Part shown: positions 40,856-49,498 of the stretch, piece after piece
Position numbering within the stretch: position 1 is the stretch's first letter
Layout of the letters: each line of letters begins with the position of its first letter
IMG/VR virus record: IMGVR_UViG_3300009314_000004
Location: 62,001-126,000 of that record
Direction: 5' to 3' (one strand)
Length of the DNA: 64,000 nucleotides
From: a virus
Notes under the pieces: model-generated
Told to the model about the DNA's origin: nothing
The model's input: the letters and a program-made list of their open reading frames with translations, nothing else
Database searches by the model: none
Program-made: the position numbers and the translations under genes

Positions 40856-41101
40856 GCACCTTTTTGCAACTGGGGGTACTTTTTGTAGACAGCGATGCGA
40901 ACGCGAATCTTTTCTTCGGGGGTGCCGTACTGCGCCACTCGAGAAAGCGCGTTCCTGCCATGACGGAGATCATGAATAGGATACCCCTTCTCGGCGGGGA
41001 AGACGAAGTTGTCTGCTTTGACCTGCCGTCGGCCCCCTGGCCGTCAACACCTTGGCAGTCTTCTCCAAGCGCAGGCGCCTGATGAACTCCCTCTCTTTCA
41101 T
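40852..41101 (-). pseudogene. frameshifted small protein with EKTA motif and YPIHD domain
   Basis: An ATG at 41101 opens a frame beginning MKEREFIRRLRLEKTAKVL. Shortly after, at a run of five G (41037-41033), the sense passes to another frame that reads NFVFPAEKGYPIHDLRHG, NALSRVAQYGTPEEK and ends at 40854. The second part is a compact domain common in phage proteins (YPIHD...NALxRVxQ..T). A one-base shift would restore a single protein of about 82 residues. Could be a sequencing error, a true mutation, or a programmed frameshift. Confidence 0.6.
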
Positions 41102-41102
41102 T

Positions 41103-41279
41103 CTATTCCTCCGGCGGCATGGGAATCTCCCCACTGATGAGGCCGCGGATTACAGCAGCGTAGAGGAGGTGATTCACGGGCCCTCGGCGCCACTCCACCC
41201 GGAAGTCCAGCACAACGGTTTCCACGTTGTTCCGGAAAGTGTCCAGCTTGGTGCCTCTTTCGGTGGTGTAGGTAGCCAT
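41103..41279 (-). CDS. small hypothetical protein
   Basis: 58 residues from an ATG with GCGAGGGAGCG upstream: MATYTTERGTKLDTF, then VVLDFRVEWRRGPVNHLLY, ending GEIPMPPEE. Coding is supported by the ribosome site, sensible composition and tight coupling to the next gene. Function unknown. Confidence 0.5.
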   Translation of the reverse strand: MATYTTERGTKLDTFRNNVETVVLDFRVEWRRGPVNHLLYAAVIRGLISGEIPMPPEE

Positions 41280-41332
41280 CGCTCCCTCGCTTCACCCCAG
41301 AGTATGCCCTAACTTCAGGCAGTTGTAAAGAA

Positions 41333-41362
41333 ACTCAATTCCCCCCCCAGTCGAGCTATAAG
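41333..41362 (+). promoter_or_regulatory. plus-strand promoter, ACTCAA-N16-GCTATAAG type
   Basis: ACTCAA (41333-41338), 16 bases, GCTATAAG (41355-41362), 39 bases before the ATG at 41401. Same spacing as the copies at 27433 and 57224. Confidence 0.68.
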
Positions 41363-41400
41363 AGCCACGAAGAGGACCAACAACTTTTACGGAGGAGCAA

Positions 41401-41844
41401 ATGGAGGACCCTACCAATCCCCCCTGCCAACGTTGCAGGGAGCCGGCGGCCTTCCCGGACGCCAAAAAGTGCACCCGATGCTGGGAGCTGGAAACCCGTA
41501 TCGAGCACAGTCCCCAAATCGCTGCCAACATCCTGAACCAGGTGGGCGGCTACATCGTTGTGGGGCTGCTGCCGTGGACTGACCAAGTACCGGTGGAGCC
41601 AGGCAACTGGTGGTTCCACGGGTGGACCCACTACAACATGGCTGGCAGCCACGACCCCTACCTGCGCTTCGTGGAAGTGCATTGGGCGGGCAGCGGGCAG
41701 CACCGCCATCTCATCTTCGTCAGCGAGGGCGAATTCCTCTACTCGCACCAAGTCGCTGGGCTGTGGCTCGAAGCGGCCGTGCCGGATGAACCTGACCTTG
41801 CCGACGTCATTGCGGGGCTCGCCCCCACCAACAAGGAGGAGTAG
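41401..41844 (+). CDS. zinc-motif hypothetical protein
   Basis: 147 residues. The N-terminus has CQRCREPAAFPDAKKCTRCW, a four-cysteine zinc knuckle of the phage small-protein type. The rest is Trp- and His-rich (WWFHGWTHYNMAG) and strand-like. ACGGAGGAGCAA precedes the ATG. First gene behind the promoter at 41333. Confidence 0.6.
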   Translation: MEDPTNPPCQRCREPAAFPDAKKCTRCWELETRIEHSPQIAANILNQVGGYIVVGLLPWTDQVPVEPGNWWFHGWTHYNMAGSHDPYLRFVEVHWAGSGQHRHLIFVSEGEFLYSHQVAGLWLEAAVPDEPDLADVIAGLAPTNKEE

Positions 41845-41845
41845 A

Positions 41846-42235
41846 ATGAAAGCAGCAACACGAGGAAACGTAGCAGCGCTGGTGTTCGGGAGGGGGAAAG
41901 TTGTCTCCTTCACCGCCGGCGGCAAGAAGCGGTACGAAATCCAGCCCGGGTATGTTATCGTCAACGGCGAAATCCGCATGGCGGACGGGACCGAAGCCTT
42001 TGCCCTGCTGGAATTCGACGAGCTTTCCAGTGGAGAGCACAGCGGTACAGGAATCTTCATCCCGGACAAGGACGTCATCGTCTTCCTGGACGAGGAGGGC
42101 TCCCTGGACAAACTGGGGAAGACAACGGCGGAAGTGTTCCCGTACCGGTACCGGTACCACGTGCAGCTGAGCTGCTCCGACCACCACGTCGGGGACGACG
42201 GTTGGTCGTTAGCCGGGTGGAAGTTAAGGAGGTAG
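41846..42235 (+). CDS. hypothetical protein
   Basis: 129 residues, beta-rich, ATG at 41846 one base after the previous stop with AAGGAGGAGTAGA upstream. Contains GGKKRYEIQPGYVIVNGE. No family recognised. Confidence 0.55.
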   Translation: MKAATRGNVAALVFGRGKVVSFTAGGKKRYEIQPGYVIVNGEIRMADGTEAFALLEFDELSSGEHSGTGIFIPDKDVIVFLDEEGSLDKLGKTTAEVFPYRYRYHVQLSCSDHHVGDDGWSLAGWKLRR

Positions 42236-42236
42236 C

Positions 42237-42632
42237 ATGTTCGAGGTGAAGAGAGCAACCAAAGAGGAACTGGAAGCATTCCTCAAAGGGACGTTCGGTG
42301 ACGTCCAATGGACCAGGTACGACAACTTCTGGTGCGCCGTGTCCCCAAAGGACTGGCCGCCAAACCTGCGCGCCGCCATAGAGACTGAGTTCGACCCCGC
42401 CAAGGAGCTGTGCAAGGGGGAAGACTGCCCCGCCTGCACATACCTGAGGGAGCACGGCTTCTTTGTTATGGCGGTACGGGTAGGTGTTTTCCTCGTCTTC
42501 GCTCCGTACCAGGACGACCTGTTCATCGGGAAGCTCGCCGGCCCCGGCGCCGGGAGGGTACATGAAGAGCTGCGACAGATGACTGCGGAGGACGTCATGA
42601 CCAACGCCCCGCCTAAGGCGGAGATGCACTGA
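42237..42632 (+). CDS. hypothetical protein
   Basis: 131 residues, mixed alpha/beta, with CKGEDCPACTYL near residue 60 as a possible metal site. AAGGAGGTAGC precedes the ATG; stop overlaps the helicase start (TGATG). Possibly a partner of the helicase. Confidence 0.55.
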   Translation: MFEVKRATKEELEAFLKGTFGDVQWTRYDNFWCAVSPKDWPPNLRAAIETEFDPAKELCKGEDCPACTYLREHGFFVMAVRVGVFLVFAPYQDDLFIGKLAGPGAGRVHEELRQMTAEDVMTNAPPKAEMH

Positions 42633-44911
42633 TGAAAGAACCTGAGGAGTACACTGGGACCTTCGTCCGGGAAATCTTCCGCCGAGGGGATTTCTGCATA
42701 GGCATTGTCAAGCTCTCTCAAGCAGAGGAAGACGGGCCCAACAGCATGAAGATCATTGGCGAATTCGATCTCGTCCAGGAGGGGGAGCAAATTTCCTTCT
42801 CCGGGGAATGGGAGAAGGACCGCCGAGGGGACGGTGACATCTTTCGGGTCCACCTCCTTGCTCCCGCTCTCCCGCACGACCAGCAGGGGATGATAGAGTT
42901 CCTGCAACGGTTCACGGACCAGATCGGCCCTACCCTTGCGGAGCGCATCGTTGAGGCCTTCGGGTCCGACACCATTGACGTCTTGAATACCGCCCCCCTC
43001 CGCCTGCTGGAAGTTGAGGGGGTGGGGGAAGGGCGTGTCACCGCCATTGTCGACGCCTGGCGGGAGCACCAGTACCTCCACGAGTTGCTGACGTTTCTCT
43101 GCCGCATCGGGGTGCCGCCCCGGTTCCTGCGGCGCATCCACGACCGCTGGGGAGAGAAGGCGCAGGAGATCATCAAAGACAACCCGTACAGCCTCATTGA
43201 GCTCGATGGGATCAGTTTCCGCACGGCTGACAAAGCCGGCCTGCGAGCAGGCATCGACCGGGAGAGCGTCGAACGCATGGCAGCGGCCTGCTGGCACACC
43301 CTGAAGACCATCGAAAGGAACGGGCACACCTGCTTCCCCCTGACTGAGTTCGAGGACGAAGTCTACTCCACCCTCCAAGACGAAGAGGGGCTGGAAGACC
43401 TCCCCCTGCGGGGGCTGGAGAGGCTCGTCGAGCAGGGGAAGGTCTCCCTGGTCGAGGACGAAGAGGAGGGGGAGGCCTTCGTGTACCTCGCCAGGACCTT
43501 GGAGAGGGAGCAGTACATCGGGAAACGGTTACGGGCACTCTCCCGAGACCGAGGGCACCCCCTCCACTTCAACAAAGCCGCTTGGCAAGAAGGGGTGGGT
43601 TCCCTTGAACTCTCCAAGGGGCAAGAGCAAGCCTTGCACCTGGCTTTGAACCACCATGCCCTAATCGTAACCGGCGGGCCAGGAACCGGGAAGACTACCC
43701 TGCTGAAGGCCCTCCTGATGGCGTTCGAGAGTGCAGATGTGGAGGTCTTCCTGTGCTCCCCCACCGGCCGGGCGGCCAAGCGCATGGAGGAGGTCACCGG
43801 CCAGCCGGCCATGACCATCCACCGGGCCCTCCACTTCTGCCCCAGCAACCGCAGCAAGAAGGGGGAGAAGACAGAGAAGGAGGACAACCAACTGCAGGGA
43901 GGGTGGGGGCTGAACCGGGATAACCCGCTGCCCCCCGGCGTGGTCATCGTGGATGAAGCGTCCATGTTGGACAACCACTTGACCTTCCGCATTATGGACG
44001 CCCTACCGGAAGACGGGAGCCTCATCTTGATCGGGGACGTCGACCAACTCCCCAGCGTGGGCAACGGCAACGTGCTCCGGGACATCCTCCTCAGTGGGGT
44101 CCTACCCACCATGCGACTAACGGAAGTCTTCCGCCAGGCACAATCCAGCATGATCATTAGGAACGCCCACCGCATCAACCAGGGAAGAATCCCCCGGAGC
44201 AAAGCGGACGAGGGGCGGCTCGACGACTTCCGCTGGGTCAAGTTTGACGACCCGGACGAGGCCAGAGAGGCCATAGTGAGCCGGATGATCAAGGAGCACC
44301 TGTCCGGAGTGTACAAAGGGGGGGTTCAAGTACTGGCCCCTACCTACGCCGGCCCGCTCGGGGTGGACCTCCTGAACGAGGAGATCCAGAAGCGGCTCAA
44401 CCCCCACAACCCGGTCTTGCTGGAACAGCACGGCCACAAGATCAAGCTTCGGGACAAGGTCATCCACACCCGGAACAACTATGACTTGTCCATCTTCAAC
44501 GGGGACATCGGCGTGGTTGTGCCGGAACCCTCCGACCTCGCCCCCCTGCAATGGGACATCGACCTGGCCGCCCGCATCAAGGTGCAGCTGCAGTCGAAGA
44601 AGGCCCTGGTGTGGGTGGAGTACCCGGACCGCCCCTTCCCGGTCCCCTACTTCGAGGGGGCTACCGACCAGCTCCGGCTGGCCTACTGCATTACCGTCCA
44701 CAAGGCCCAAGGGTCGGAGTACGGCTGCGCAGTCATAGCCCTCCACTCCTCCCACAGCATCATGCGGGTGCGGAACTTGCTGTACACCGCCGTCACTCGA
44801 GGGGCCGAGAGGGTCATCCTGGTAGGGGAGGAGTCCTCCGTCAGGTGGGCTGTCAACAACGCCCGAGTATCTCGGCGCTTCACCCTGCTGGACAAGTGGA
44901 TCACTGCGTAA
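42632..44911 (+). CDS. recD2: RecD2-like SF1 DNA helicase
   Basis: 759 residues with all SF1B helicase motifs: GGPGTGKTTLLKA (Walker A), VIVDEASMLDN (Walker B), IGDVDQLPSVGNG (motif III), ITVHKAQGSEY (motif V) and YTAVTRGAERVILVG (motif VI). The N-terminal 200 residues carry an OB-like and helix-hairpin-helix region (LRLLEVEGVGEG) as in RecD2. It moves 5' to 3' on single-stranded DNA. In a phage it would help replication, recombination or repair. Confidence 0.9.
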   Translation: MKEPEEYTGTFVREIFRRGDFCIGIVKLSQAEEDGPNSMKIIGEFDLVQEGEQISFSGEWEKDRRGDGDIFRVHLLAPALPHDQQGMIEFLQRFTDQIGPTLAERIVEAFGSDTIDVLNTAPLRLLEVEGVGEGRVTAIVDAWREHQYLHELLTFLCRIGVPPRFLRRIHDRWGEKAQEIIKDNPYSLIELDGISFRTADKAGLRAGIDRESVERMAAACWHTLKTIERNGHTCFPLTEFEDEVYSTLQDEEGLEDLPLRGLERLVEQGKVSLVEDEEEGEAFVYLARTLEREQYIGKRLRALSRDRGHPLHFNKAAWQEGVGSLELSKGQEQALHLALNHHALIVTGGPGTGKTTLLKALLMAFESADVEVFLCSPTGRAAKRMEEVTGQPAMTIHRALHFCPSNRSKKGEKTEKEDNQLQGGWGLNRDNPLPPGVVIVDEASMLDNHLTFRIMDALPEDGSLILIGDVDQLPSVGNGNVLRDILLSGVLPTMRLTEVFRQAQSSMIIRNAHRINQGRIPRSKADEGRLDDFRWVKFDDPDEAREAIVSRMIKEHLSGVYKGGVQVLAPTYAGPLGVDLLNEEIQKRLNPHNPVLLEQHGHKIKLRDKVIHTRNNYDLSIFNGDIGVVVPEPSDLAPLQWDIDLAARIKVQLQSKKALVWVEYPDRPFPVPYFEGATDQLRLAYCITVHKAQGSEYGCAVIALHSSHSIMRVRNLLYTAVTRGAERVILVGEESSVRWAVNNARVSRRFTLLDKWITA

Positions 44912-44923
44912 TCTCTGCCTTTT

Positions 44924-44946
44924 CCTGTCATAAGAACAGTGACAGG
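44924..44946 (+). other. short inverted repeat after the helicase gene
   Basis: CCTGTCA (44924-44930) and TGACAGG (44940-44946) form a seven-pair stem with a nine-base loop, thirteen bases after the helicase stop. Could be a weak terminator or RNA site; there is no U-run. Confidence 0.35.
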
Positions 44947-44997
44947 GTGTACCTGTCCACCAAGCCGGGGGACACTCGGCGAAGGAGGGAATATAGA

Positions 44998-45165
44998 ATG
45001 GGTTGTGCAGAGAGTTACACAAGGAGCTCGGGGGAGTTGTGCTGCTCCATCAAGGAGCAAGACGTGGGTGGCTTCCCCGCCCCGCCCGATGAGGATTGCT
45101 TGTGCACTGGAAACTGCCGGTTCTTCCTCCTCGAGGAGGACCCGGAAGACTCGGAAGAGGAGTAG
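44998..45165 (+). CDS. small cysteine-rich protein
   Basis: 55 residues from an ATG preceded by AAGGAGGGAATATAGA. Cysteines occur in pairs (MGCAES, LCCSIK, CLCTGNCRF) and the C-terminus is acidic (DPEDSEEE). Might bind metal. The 45166-45234 convergent gap shows no clear terminator. Confidence 0.5.
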   Translation: MGCAESYTRSSGELCCSIKEQDVGGFPAPPDEDCLCTGNCRFFLLEEDPEDSEEE

Positions 45166-45234
45166 TTGGTCCACCCCCGCCCGTAGTTGGCCCGGCCAGC
45201 TGCGAGCGGGGGTAGTCCGCTGTCGACCTTCCCT

Positions 45235-45549
45235 TTAGCGTCGACGCTTGGGCGAACCACTACGCCTATGGCGAGTCTTGGCTTGTGCCTGCGCTCTCCT
45301 GAGGGCAAACCTGTGGAAGAGGAGGGCGGTAAGAGGGCCAGCGCTTTTCTCCATCCCCTCCAGGGCCGCTACGGCCCCCGCAGCCCCGGCGTTCTTGCTG
45401 ATGGTCTCTACAGGATCTGACTTTGTCTTCTTGGCCGGGAGCTTCTTGATGCTTTGCCCTTTAGCCTTCATTTCGTCGGCCCACTTCCGCGCAAGTCGAG
45501 GTTTCCTGGCGAACAGGAACCTTTGCTGGGCACGGCTCTCAAATGGCAT
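45235..45549 (-). CDS. basic phage protein with AQQRF motif and EKSA
   Basis: 104 residues. The N-terminus (SRAQQRFLFARKPRLARKWA) matches a short motif widespread in phage structural regions. ISKNAGAAGAVAALEGMEKSA near residues 50-70 carries two copies of the recurrent [E/S]-K-x-A motif. The tail is Arg/Ala-rich. Likely a virion component carried outside the main late block. Confidence 0.55.
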   Translation of the reverse strand: MPFESRAQQRFLFARKPRLARKWADEMKAKGQSIKKLPAKKTKSDPVETISKNAGAAGAVAALEGMEKSAGPLTALLFHRFALRRAQAQAKTRHRRSGSPKRRR

Positions 45550-45551
45550 AG

Positions 45552-45872
45552 CTACCTCGCTATTCTCCCTATTCCCTTGGCTGCCAACCCTCCCAGCTCA
45601 CCACCGCCATAGCCCAGCATACCCCCCAACACAGTGGCCAACGGGGAGAGTTTACGGGCTACTCGCGTACGCCGGAAGATGCTTCCAGTGCGCTTGGCTA
45701 CCAGCCGAGGATTCAGCAACGCCGCCAGGGCTGCGCCGGTACTTACATTTACTGCTGTGGCATGCTTGGCTCCGTGCCCCCGCTTGTACCCAACTACAGC
45801 GGGGATGATGAATGACAGGCCGGCTTCCTTGGCCAAGGCGTCTGCAACTCCAAGGGCGAAGTGCTCGTCCAT
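45552..45872 (-). CDS. Gly/Ala-rich protein with AKEA motif
   Basis: 106 residues from the ATG at 45872 (GGAGGTAGG upstream). FALGVADALAKEAGLSF near residues 5-21 resembles the GF...LEKEA pattern of the head proteins. A central Ala-rich part and a Gly-rich end (LGGMLGYGGGELGGLA) suggest membrane or glycine-zipper packing. Likely virion-associated. Confidence 0.5.
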   Translation of the reverse strand: MDEHFALGVADALAKEAGLSFIIPAVVGYKRGHGAKHATAVNVSTGAALAALLNPRLVAKRTGSIFRRTRVARKLSPLATVLGGMLGYGGGELGGLAAKGIGRIAR

Positions 45873-46007
45873 CCTACCTCCAGAGGGGAAGTGTACCATT
45901 ATCTTCGCGGACGGTCCAGAAAAGGCTGCTTCTTAAAAAAGGAACGGATCAGGAGGCACACCAACTGTATGGCCGCTTTGACCTCACGAACAAGGGATAT
46001 GCGCCGT

Positions 46008-46247
46008 TTATGCACCTGCCCTGTCCTCAACCCAAGCACTGAAGGAGTCTTCAGGAATGTCTAAGTAACTATTGAGGGGGGCGGGAGCTACCGCCCGATG
46101 CCACAACTCCGTGATGTTGACCTCAAGTAGATCGACCCGGCGCCTTGTGCTGCTCAGCTGCTCCTCCAAGAGCTCTTTGTGCTGCCTCAACTGAGCAACT
46201 TGCTCCCTCAAGGCCCGAACTACTTCTAAGGGATCTCCCCCACACAT
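46008..46247 (-). CDS. small coiled-coil protein
   Basis: 79 residues from the ATG at 46247 (GGAGGGCAGCGTC upstream). A coiled coil spans about residues 10-45 (VVRALREQVAQLRQHKELL). First gene behind a TTGACA promoter with an operator-like palindrome. Function unknown. Confidence 0.55.
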   Translation of the reverse strand: MCGGDPLEVVRALREQVAQLRQHKELLEEQLSSTRRRVDLLEVNITELWHRAVAPAPLNSYLDIPEDSFSAWVEDRAGA

Positions 46248-46267
46248 GACGCTGCCCTCCTGGTTAC

Positions 46268-46295
46268 AGGATAGCAACCTGTATAGGTTTGTCAA
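46268..46295 (-). promoter_or_regulatory. promoter with palindrome in the spacer
   Basis: Minus-strand TTGACA (46295-46290), 16-base spacer, TATCCT (46273-46268). The spacer is largely AACCTATACAGGTT (46289-46276), close to the CCTATATAGG palindrome at the RHH gene. Confidence 0.55.
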
Positions 46296-46363
46296 GATTA
46301 CTCGACTTTTCTGCTGAGGGAGCTCTCCTCCTCAGGGATGTACTTGGCCCAAGAGGCCCAGCA

Positions 46364-48169
46364 CTACAACTCTTTGGGGTACTCGTACTCCCACTCCCCC
46401 CGCATAATGTTCCACGTACGGGAGATGTACTTGTGCGGCCGAGTCAACAACCACATCTCCGGAGTGGGGTCCTCCCCCGGCTTCAGGGGGTGGGCGCCGG
46501 ACAAAGAGATCCGCACGCCCTCATTGGTAAAGTGCTTTGCTTTAGCCACGTTGTACACCCACTCATCCGTAGTGTGGTGGGCAGTCCTCCCACTGCGCAG
46601 CTTCCGCCAGGCTTTCACCAGGAAGCCGGGGTTGGGCTCCACCGAGACATACCGCTTCACGATCACTCGACGGTCCTCCGGAGCGAACTGGGCCTGCCCC
46701 TCCAAACGGCGTACCCGGGCTTGGGCCTGACGGATGATCTCGGGGTTGAAGTGCCCCTCCATGGCCTGAAACATGTTGGCGTTCTTGAGGTCCAACCCTT
46801 CAGCCCCTGCGCCTGAAAGCACCAATACTCGAGTCTTGCCTGCTTTGAAGTCCTTGACCGCTTGTTGGCGCCCTTCTTTGCTGATTTCGTGCTCCCCAAC
46901 CTCCCGGCCGGCGCCGATAAAAATGGAGTGGGGTATCCCCCGCTGCGTCAACGCATAGTGGACTGCCTCCACACCCCCCTTGATGAAGTTGGAATAGATG
47001 ACCGTCTTGTTGCGGGGGTCTGCCGCCAAATGTTCCTCGGCATCACTTGCTACTCGCTCGAGCTTGGTGGAGGTCTCCAGCATCTTGTCGTTCAGCCCAA
47101 AACGATTCTGCGTGGACTGCGCTGCCTGGCGGGCCTTGGTTACCCGAGCGAAGACGTGGTGCCGTTCCTTCCTCTTTGGGACAATGCCGGCAATGATTCG
47201 CCGAACAATGGACGACGGAACTCCCCGGAGTTCCTCCTGGTAAAAATCCCACTGCTGGGAGGACATCTCCACCGGAATATACTCCGTAGTCACAGGGGGC
47301 AGGGACTTCCCCAGGTCCTCAGTGGAGACGAAGTCTATCCACTGCTCTCCCAACTTCATAAGGGTCTCGGGTTCAGTGACCGCCTTTTGCCCCCGCTCCC
47401 GGCCAAACAGCCCCTCAAACGTCCCCACCTGGGTAGTCACCTGTCGAGACAACCGCCCCTTGGCCGAAATCTCCCCGTCCGACACCGCCGACAATAGCGG
47501 CATCATGTCGTTGGGGGTGTTGGAAACTATCGAGCCAGTCAACAGGAGGCAATGGGGCACCCCCCTCCGCAGCTCCATGAAGGAGCGAAAGTTCTGGGAG
47601 TTTGGGTCCTTCATCCTCTGAGCTTCGTCCGCTATCACCAAGCCCGGGGACAGGGCACTCAGTGCCGCCGCATGACGGCGGACCATGGCCCACCCCAACA
47701 CGATGTAGTCAGGGAGGTTGTTCTGCACTTGGAGTTTCTTCAGGAAGGCAACGTCCTTCCCGGTCTGGATAACGAAGCCGTCTCGGTTGGTGAACTTCTC
47801 AATGCCCTGCTCATCAAACTGGGTCTTCAGCCCATCGGGGGTGATCACTACGATCGGCCCCCCACCTTGCTTCAGCACGTCCTCAGCAAGAGCTACCGAC
47901 ACAAAGGACTTCCCCGTGCCCACGCCATGGGCAAGGATGAGGCGGCCCCCATTCCGCCGGGCTTTCTCCAGCGCCCGCTTCTGGTGAGGGTAGGGAGTGA
48001 ACCCCACCCGCAACCCTGGCCGCGAGGGGCGCCCCTCCGCCCACTTCGGGTGGGCCTGGCGAGCCTCGGCTAACTTCCCCAAGCCAGGGTGGTCGAGTAT
48101 GCTGTTGAGTACTGAAGAAGCCACTGAGCGCACCTCCCGGGGCCATTCTACAGCCCCTACCTGGCACAT
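46364..48169 (-). CDS. SNF2/DEAD-type helicase
   Basis: 601 residues. N-terminal core with YPHQKRALEKARRNGG (Q-like motif), LAHGVGTGKSFVSVAL (Walker A), VIADEAQRMKDPNSQ (DEAQ motif II) and LLLTGSIVSN (motif III). C-terminal core with VIYSNFIKGGVEA (motif IV), VLSGAGAEGLDLKNAN (motif V) and QAQARVRRLEGQ (motif VI). SNF2-like phage helicases remodel protein-DNA complexes or assist replication and defence evasion. The start is uncertain: the ATG at 48169 lacks a good ribosome site and a GTG about 16 codons on has GGGAGG upstream. Confidence 0.85.
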   Translation of the reverse strand: MCQVGAVEWPREVRSVASSVLNSILDHPGLGKLAEARQAHPKWAEGRPSRPGLRVGFTPYPHQKRALEKARRNGGRLILAHGVGTGKSFVSVALAEDVLKQGGGPIVVITPDGLKTQFDEQGIEKFTNRDGFVIQTGKDVAFLKKLQVQNNLPDYIVLGWAMVRRHAAALSALSPGLVIADEAQRMKDPNSQNFRSFMELRRGVPHCLLLTGSIVSNTPNDMMPLLSAVSDGEISAKGRLSRQVTTQVGTFEGLFGRERGQKAVTEPETLMKLGEQWIDFVSTEDLGKSLPPVTTEYIPVEMSSQQWDFYQEELRGVPSSIVRRIIAGIVPKRKERHHVFARVTKARQAAQSTQNRFGLNDKMLETSTKLERVASDAEEHLAADPRNKTVIYSNFIKGGVEAVHYALTQRGIPHSIFIGAGREVGEHEISKEGRQQAVKDFKAGKTRVLVLSGAGAEGLDLKNANMFQAMEGHFNPEIIRQAQARVRRLEGQAQFAPEDRRVIVKRYVSVEPNPGFLVKAWRKLRSGRTAHHTTDEWVYNVAKAKHFTNEGVRISLSGAHPLKPGEDPTPEMWLLTRPHKYISRTWNIMRGEWEYEYPKEL

Positions 48170-48176
48170 GCAAGGA

Positions 48177-48638
48177 TCAGGGAACCCAATCAGTACGGGC
48201 GTCGACGTCGAAGTCGGGGTACGCCCAGGAAACAGCGAGGTCGGCAGCGAAGGTGACCTTCTCCATCCCCGTATGCGTAGCGGAAGCTATCTCAACCAAC
48301 CGAGCGTAGGGGAAGAACAAGCCTTCTTTGTAGTCAGGAGTACTTATGGCGGGGATCTTACCGTGCATCTCCACCCCGTCCCCGAACGGCACCCGCAGGT
48401 GCAATAACAAGCGCCCCTCGGAGAACTCGTAGTCCAGGCGGTCGTACGTGGCCGGCTCTATCCCCATCGCCGCTTTAATGACCGGGCCAGGGTCAATGTC
48501 CTCCTGGAAGTGGCTGAGCGCCAGCTTCCTCCGGAGCTGCAACGGCAGCAGCTCATCCCCCACCAGCTTGATGACGGCCTCGTAACTCCTGATAAGCCGC
48601 ACCAGCACCCGGACGTGGTCGGTAGTAACGACAAACAT
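48177..48638 (-). CDS. hypothetical protein
   Basis: 153 residues from the ATG at 48638 (TGATG overlap). Alpha/beta, starting MFVVTTDHVRVLVRLIRSYE. No family recognised; coupled to its neighbours. Confidence 0.5.
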   Translation of the reverse strand: MFVVTTDHVRVLVRLIRSYEAVIKLVGDELLPLQLRRKLALSHFQEDIDPGPVIKAAMGIEPATYDRLDYEFSEGRLLLHLRVPFGDGVEMHGKIPAISTPDYKEGLFFPYARLVEIASATHTGMEKVTFAADLAVSWAYPDFDVDARTDWVP

Positions 48639-48922
48639 CAGCCGCCCTTCCGCCGGCGCTCGATCTCCTCTCCCACTTCCCGAGCGGCGGTCAGCGCCGC
48701 TTCCTGCCGCTCCCTCGCCGACGTACAAGCCAACCCCTCAGCCTGTGCCGCCATGAACAGGAATCCCATCGGCTGGTAATCGCCGGCAGCAACGCACTTC
48801 CCCGTCCTGATGTCCTGCACGTACACTGCCTTGCCCGAATCGTACTTCGTAAAACCGGGGGCGATGGGCACCCACTTGTGCTCTGGAATCATTCCGGGGT
48901 CAGCTACAATTGATAAATCCAT
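48638..48922 (-). CDS. hypothetical protein
   Basis: 94 residues, N-terminal beta part (VPIAPGFTKYDSG) and C-terminal charged helix (AALTAAREVGEEIERRRKGG). ATG preceded by GGAGAGTGGG. No family recognised. Confidence 0.5.
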   Translation of the reverse strand: MDLSIVADPGMIPEHKWVPIAPGFTKYDSGKAVYVQDIRTGKCVAAGDYQPMGFLFMAAQAEGLACTSARERQEAALTAAREVGEEIERRRKGG

Positions 48923-49092
48923 CCCACTCTCCTATTTTTTACGGTTGAGGCAGCGACAAACAACAACACCACCAAGAGCCCTACTGAGAGCAACAACCAA
49001 CCCGAAACCGCCCAAGCCCAAACCTCTTCCCAGGCCTCGCTACACGAGGGGGGGAGCTCCATCCCAAGCATTTTGCTGAGCTGCGTAATCAT
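48904..49092 (-). CDS. small membrane protein
   Basis: 62 residues with one membrane segment (WLLLSVGLLVVLLFVAAS) and an N-terminal amphipathic stretch. It overlaps the genes on both sides (18 and 53 bases) and is supported mainly by its hydrophobic profile. Confidence 0.4.
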   Translation of the reverse strand: MITQLSKMLGMELPPSCSEAWEEVWAWAVSGWLLLSVGLLVVLLFVAASTVKNRRVGWIYQL

Positions 49093-49498
49093 CGGCGAGC
49101 TTCTTCGCCTCCTTTTGTGACTGCACTTCCAGGATTCCCCGTACCGGGTGCTGAATGACGTACACGGGCGCCTCCTCGCGCTCCTCTCCCGCGAACGGAA
49201 GGGGCATAATGTGAAAGCCGGAGAGGATTGTCCCGGCGTGCTTTCGGTACCACGTGTACGGAATTACGTAACCCTTGATGCACAAGTTGGTATAGAAGTC
49301 TCCTTTCCCCTCCACAACCAATTGATTGTGGAACAGCGCAATGCCGATTCTCAACTTGTCGACTGGGATGTGGACGCCCAGCGCCTTCCCACGAGCCTCT
49401 ACCCACCGCCTCACTTCCCACACGATATCGTCAGCGGTGGGGCTCCTCTTGGCCAGGGCGTTCCTCACTACCTCAGCAAGCCCCTCTGACCACCTCAT
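49040..49498 (-). CDS. hypothetical protein
   Basis: 152 residues, alpha/beta. Starts MRWSEGLAEVVRNALAKRS and carries LRIGIALFHNQLVVEGKGD in the middle. ATGA overlap with the methyltransferase gene upstream. No family recognised. Confidence 0.5.
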   Translation of the reverse strand: MRWSEGLAEVVRNALAKRSPTADDIVWEVRRWVEARGKALGVHIPVDKLRIGIALFHNQLVVEGKGDFYTNLCIKGYVIPYTWYRKHAGTILSGFHIMPLPFAGEEREEAPVYVIQHPVRGILEVQSQKEAKKLADDYAAQQNAWDGAPPLV

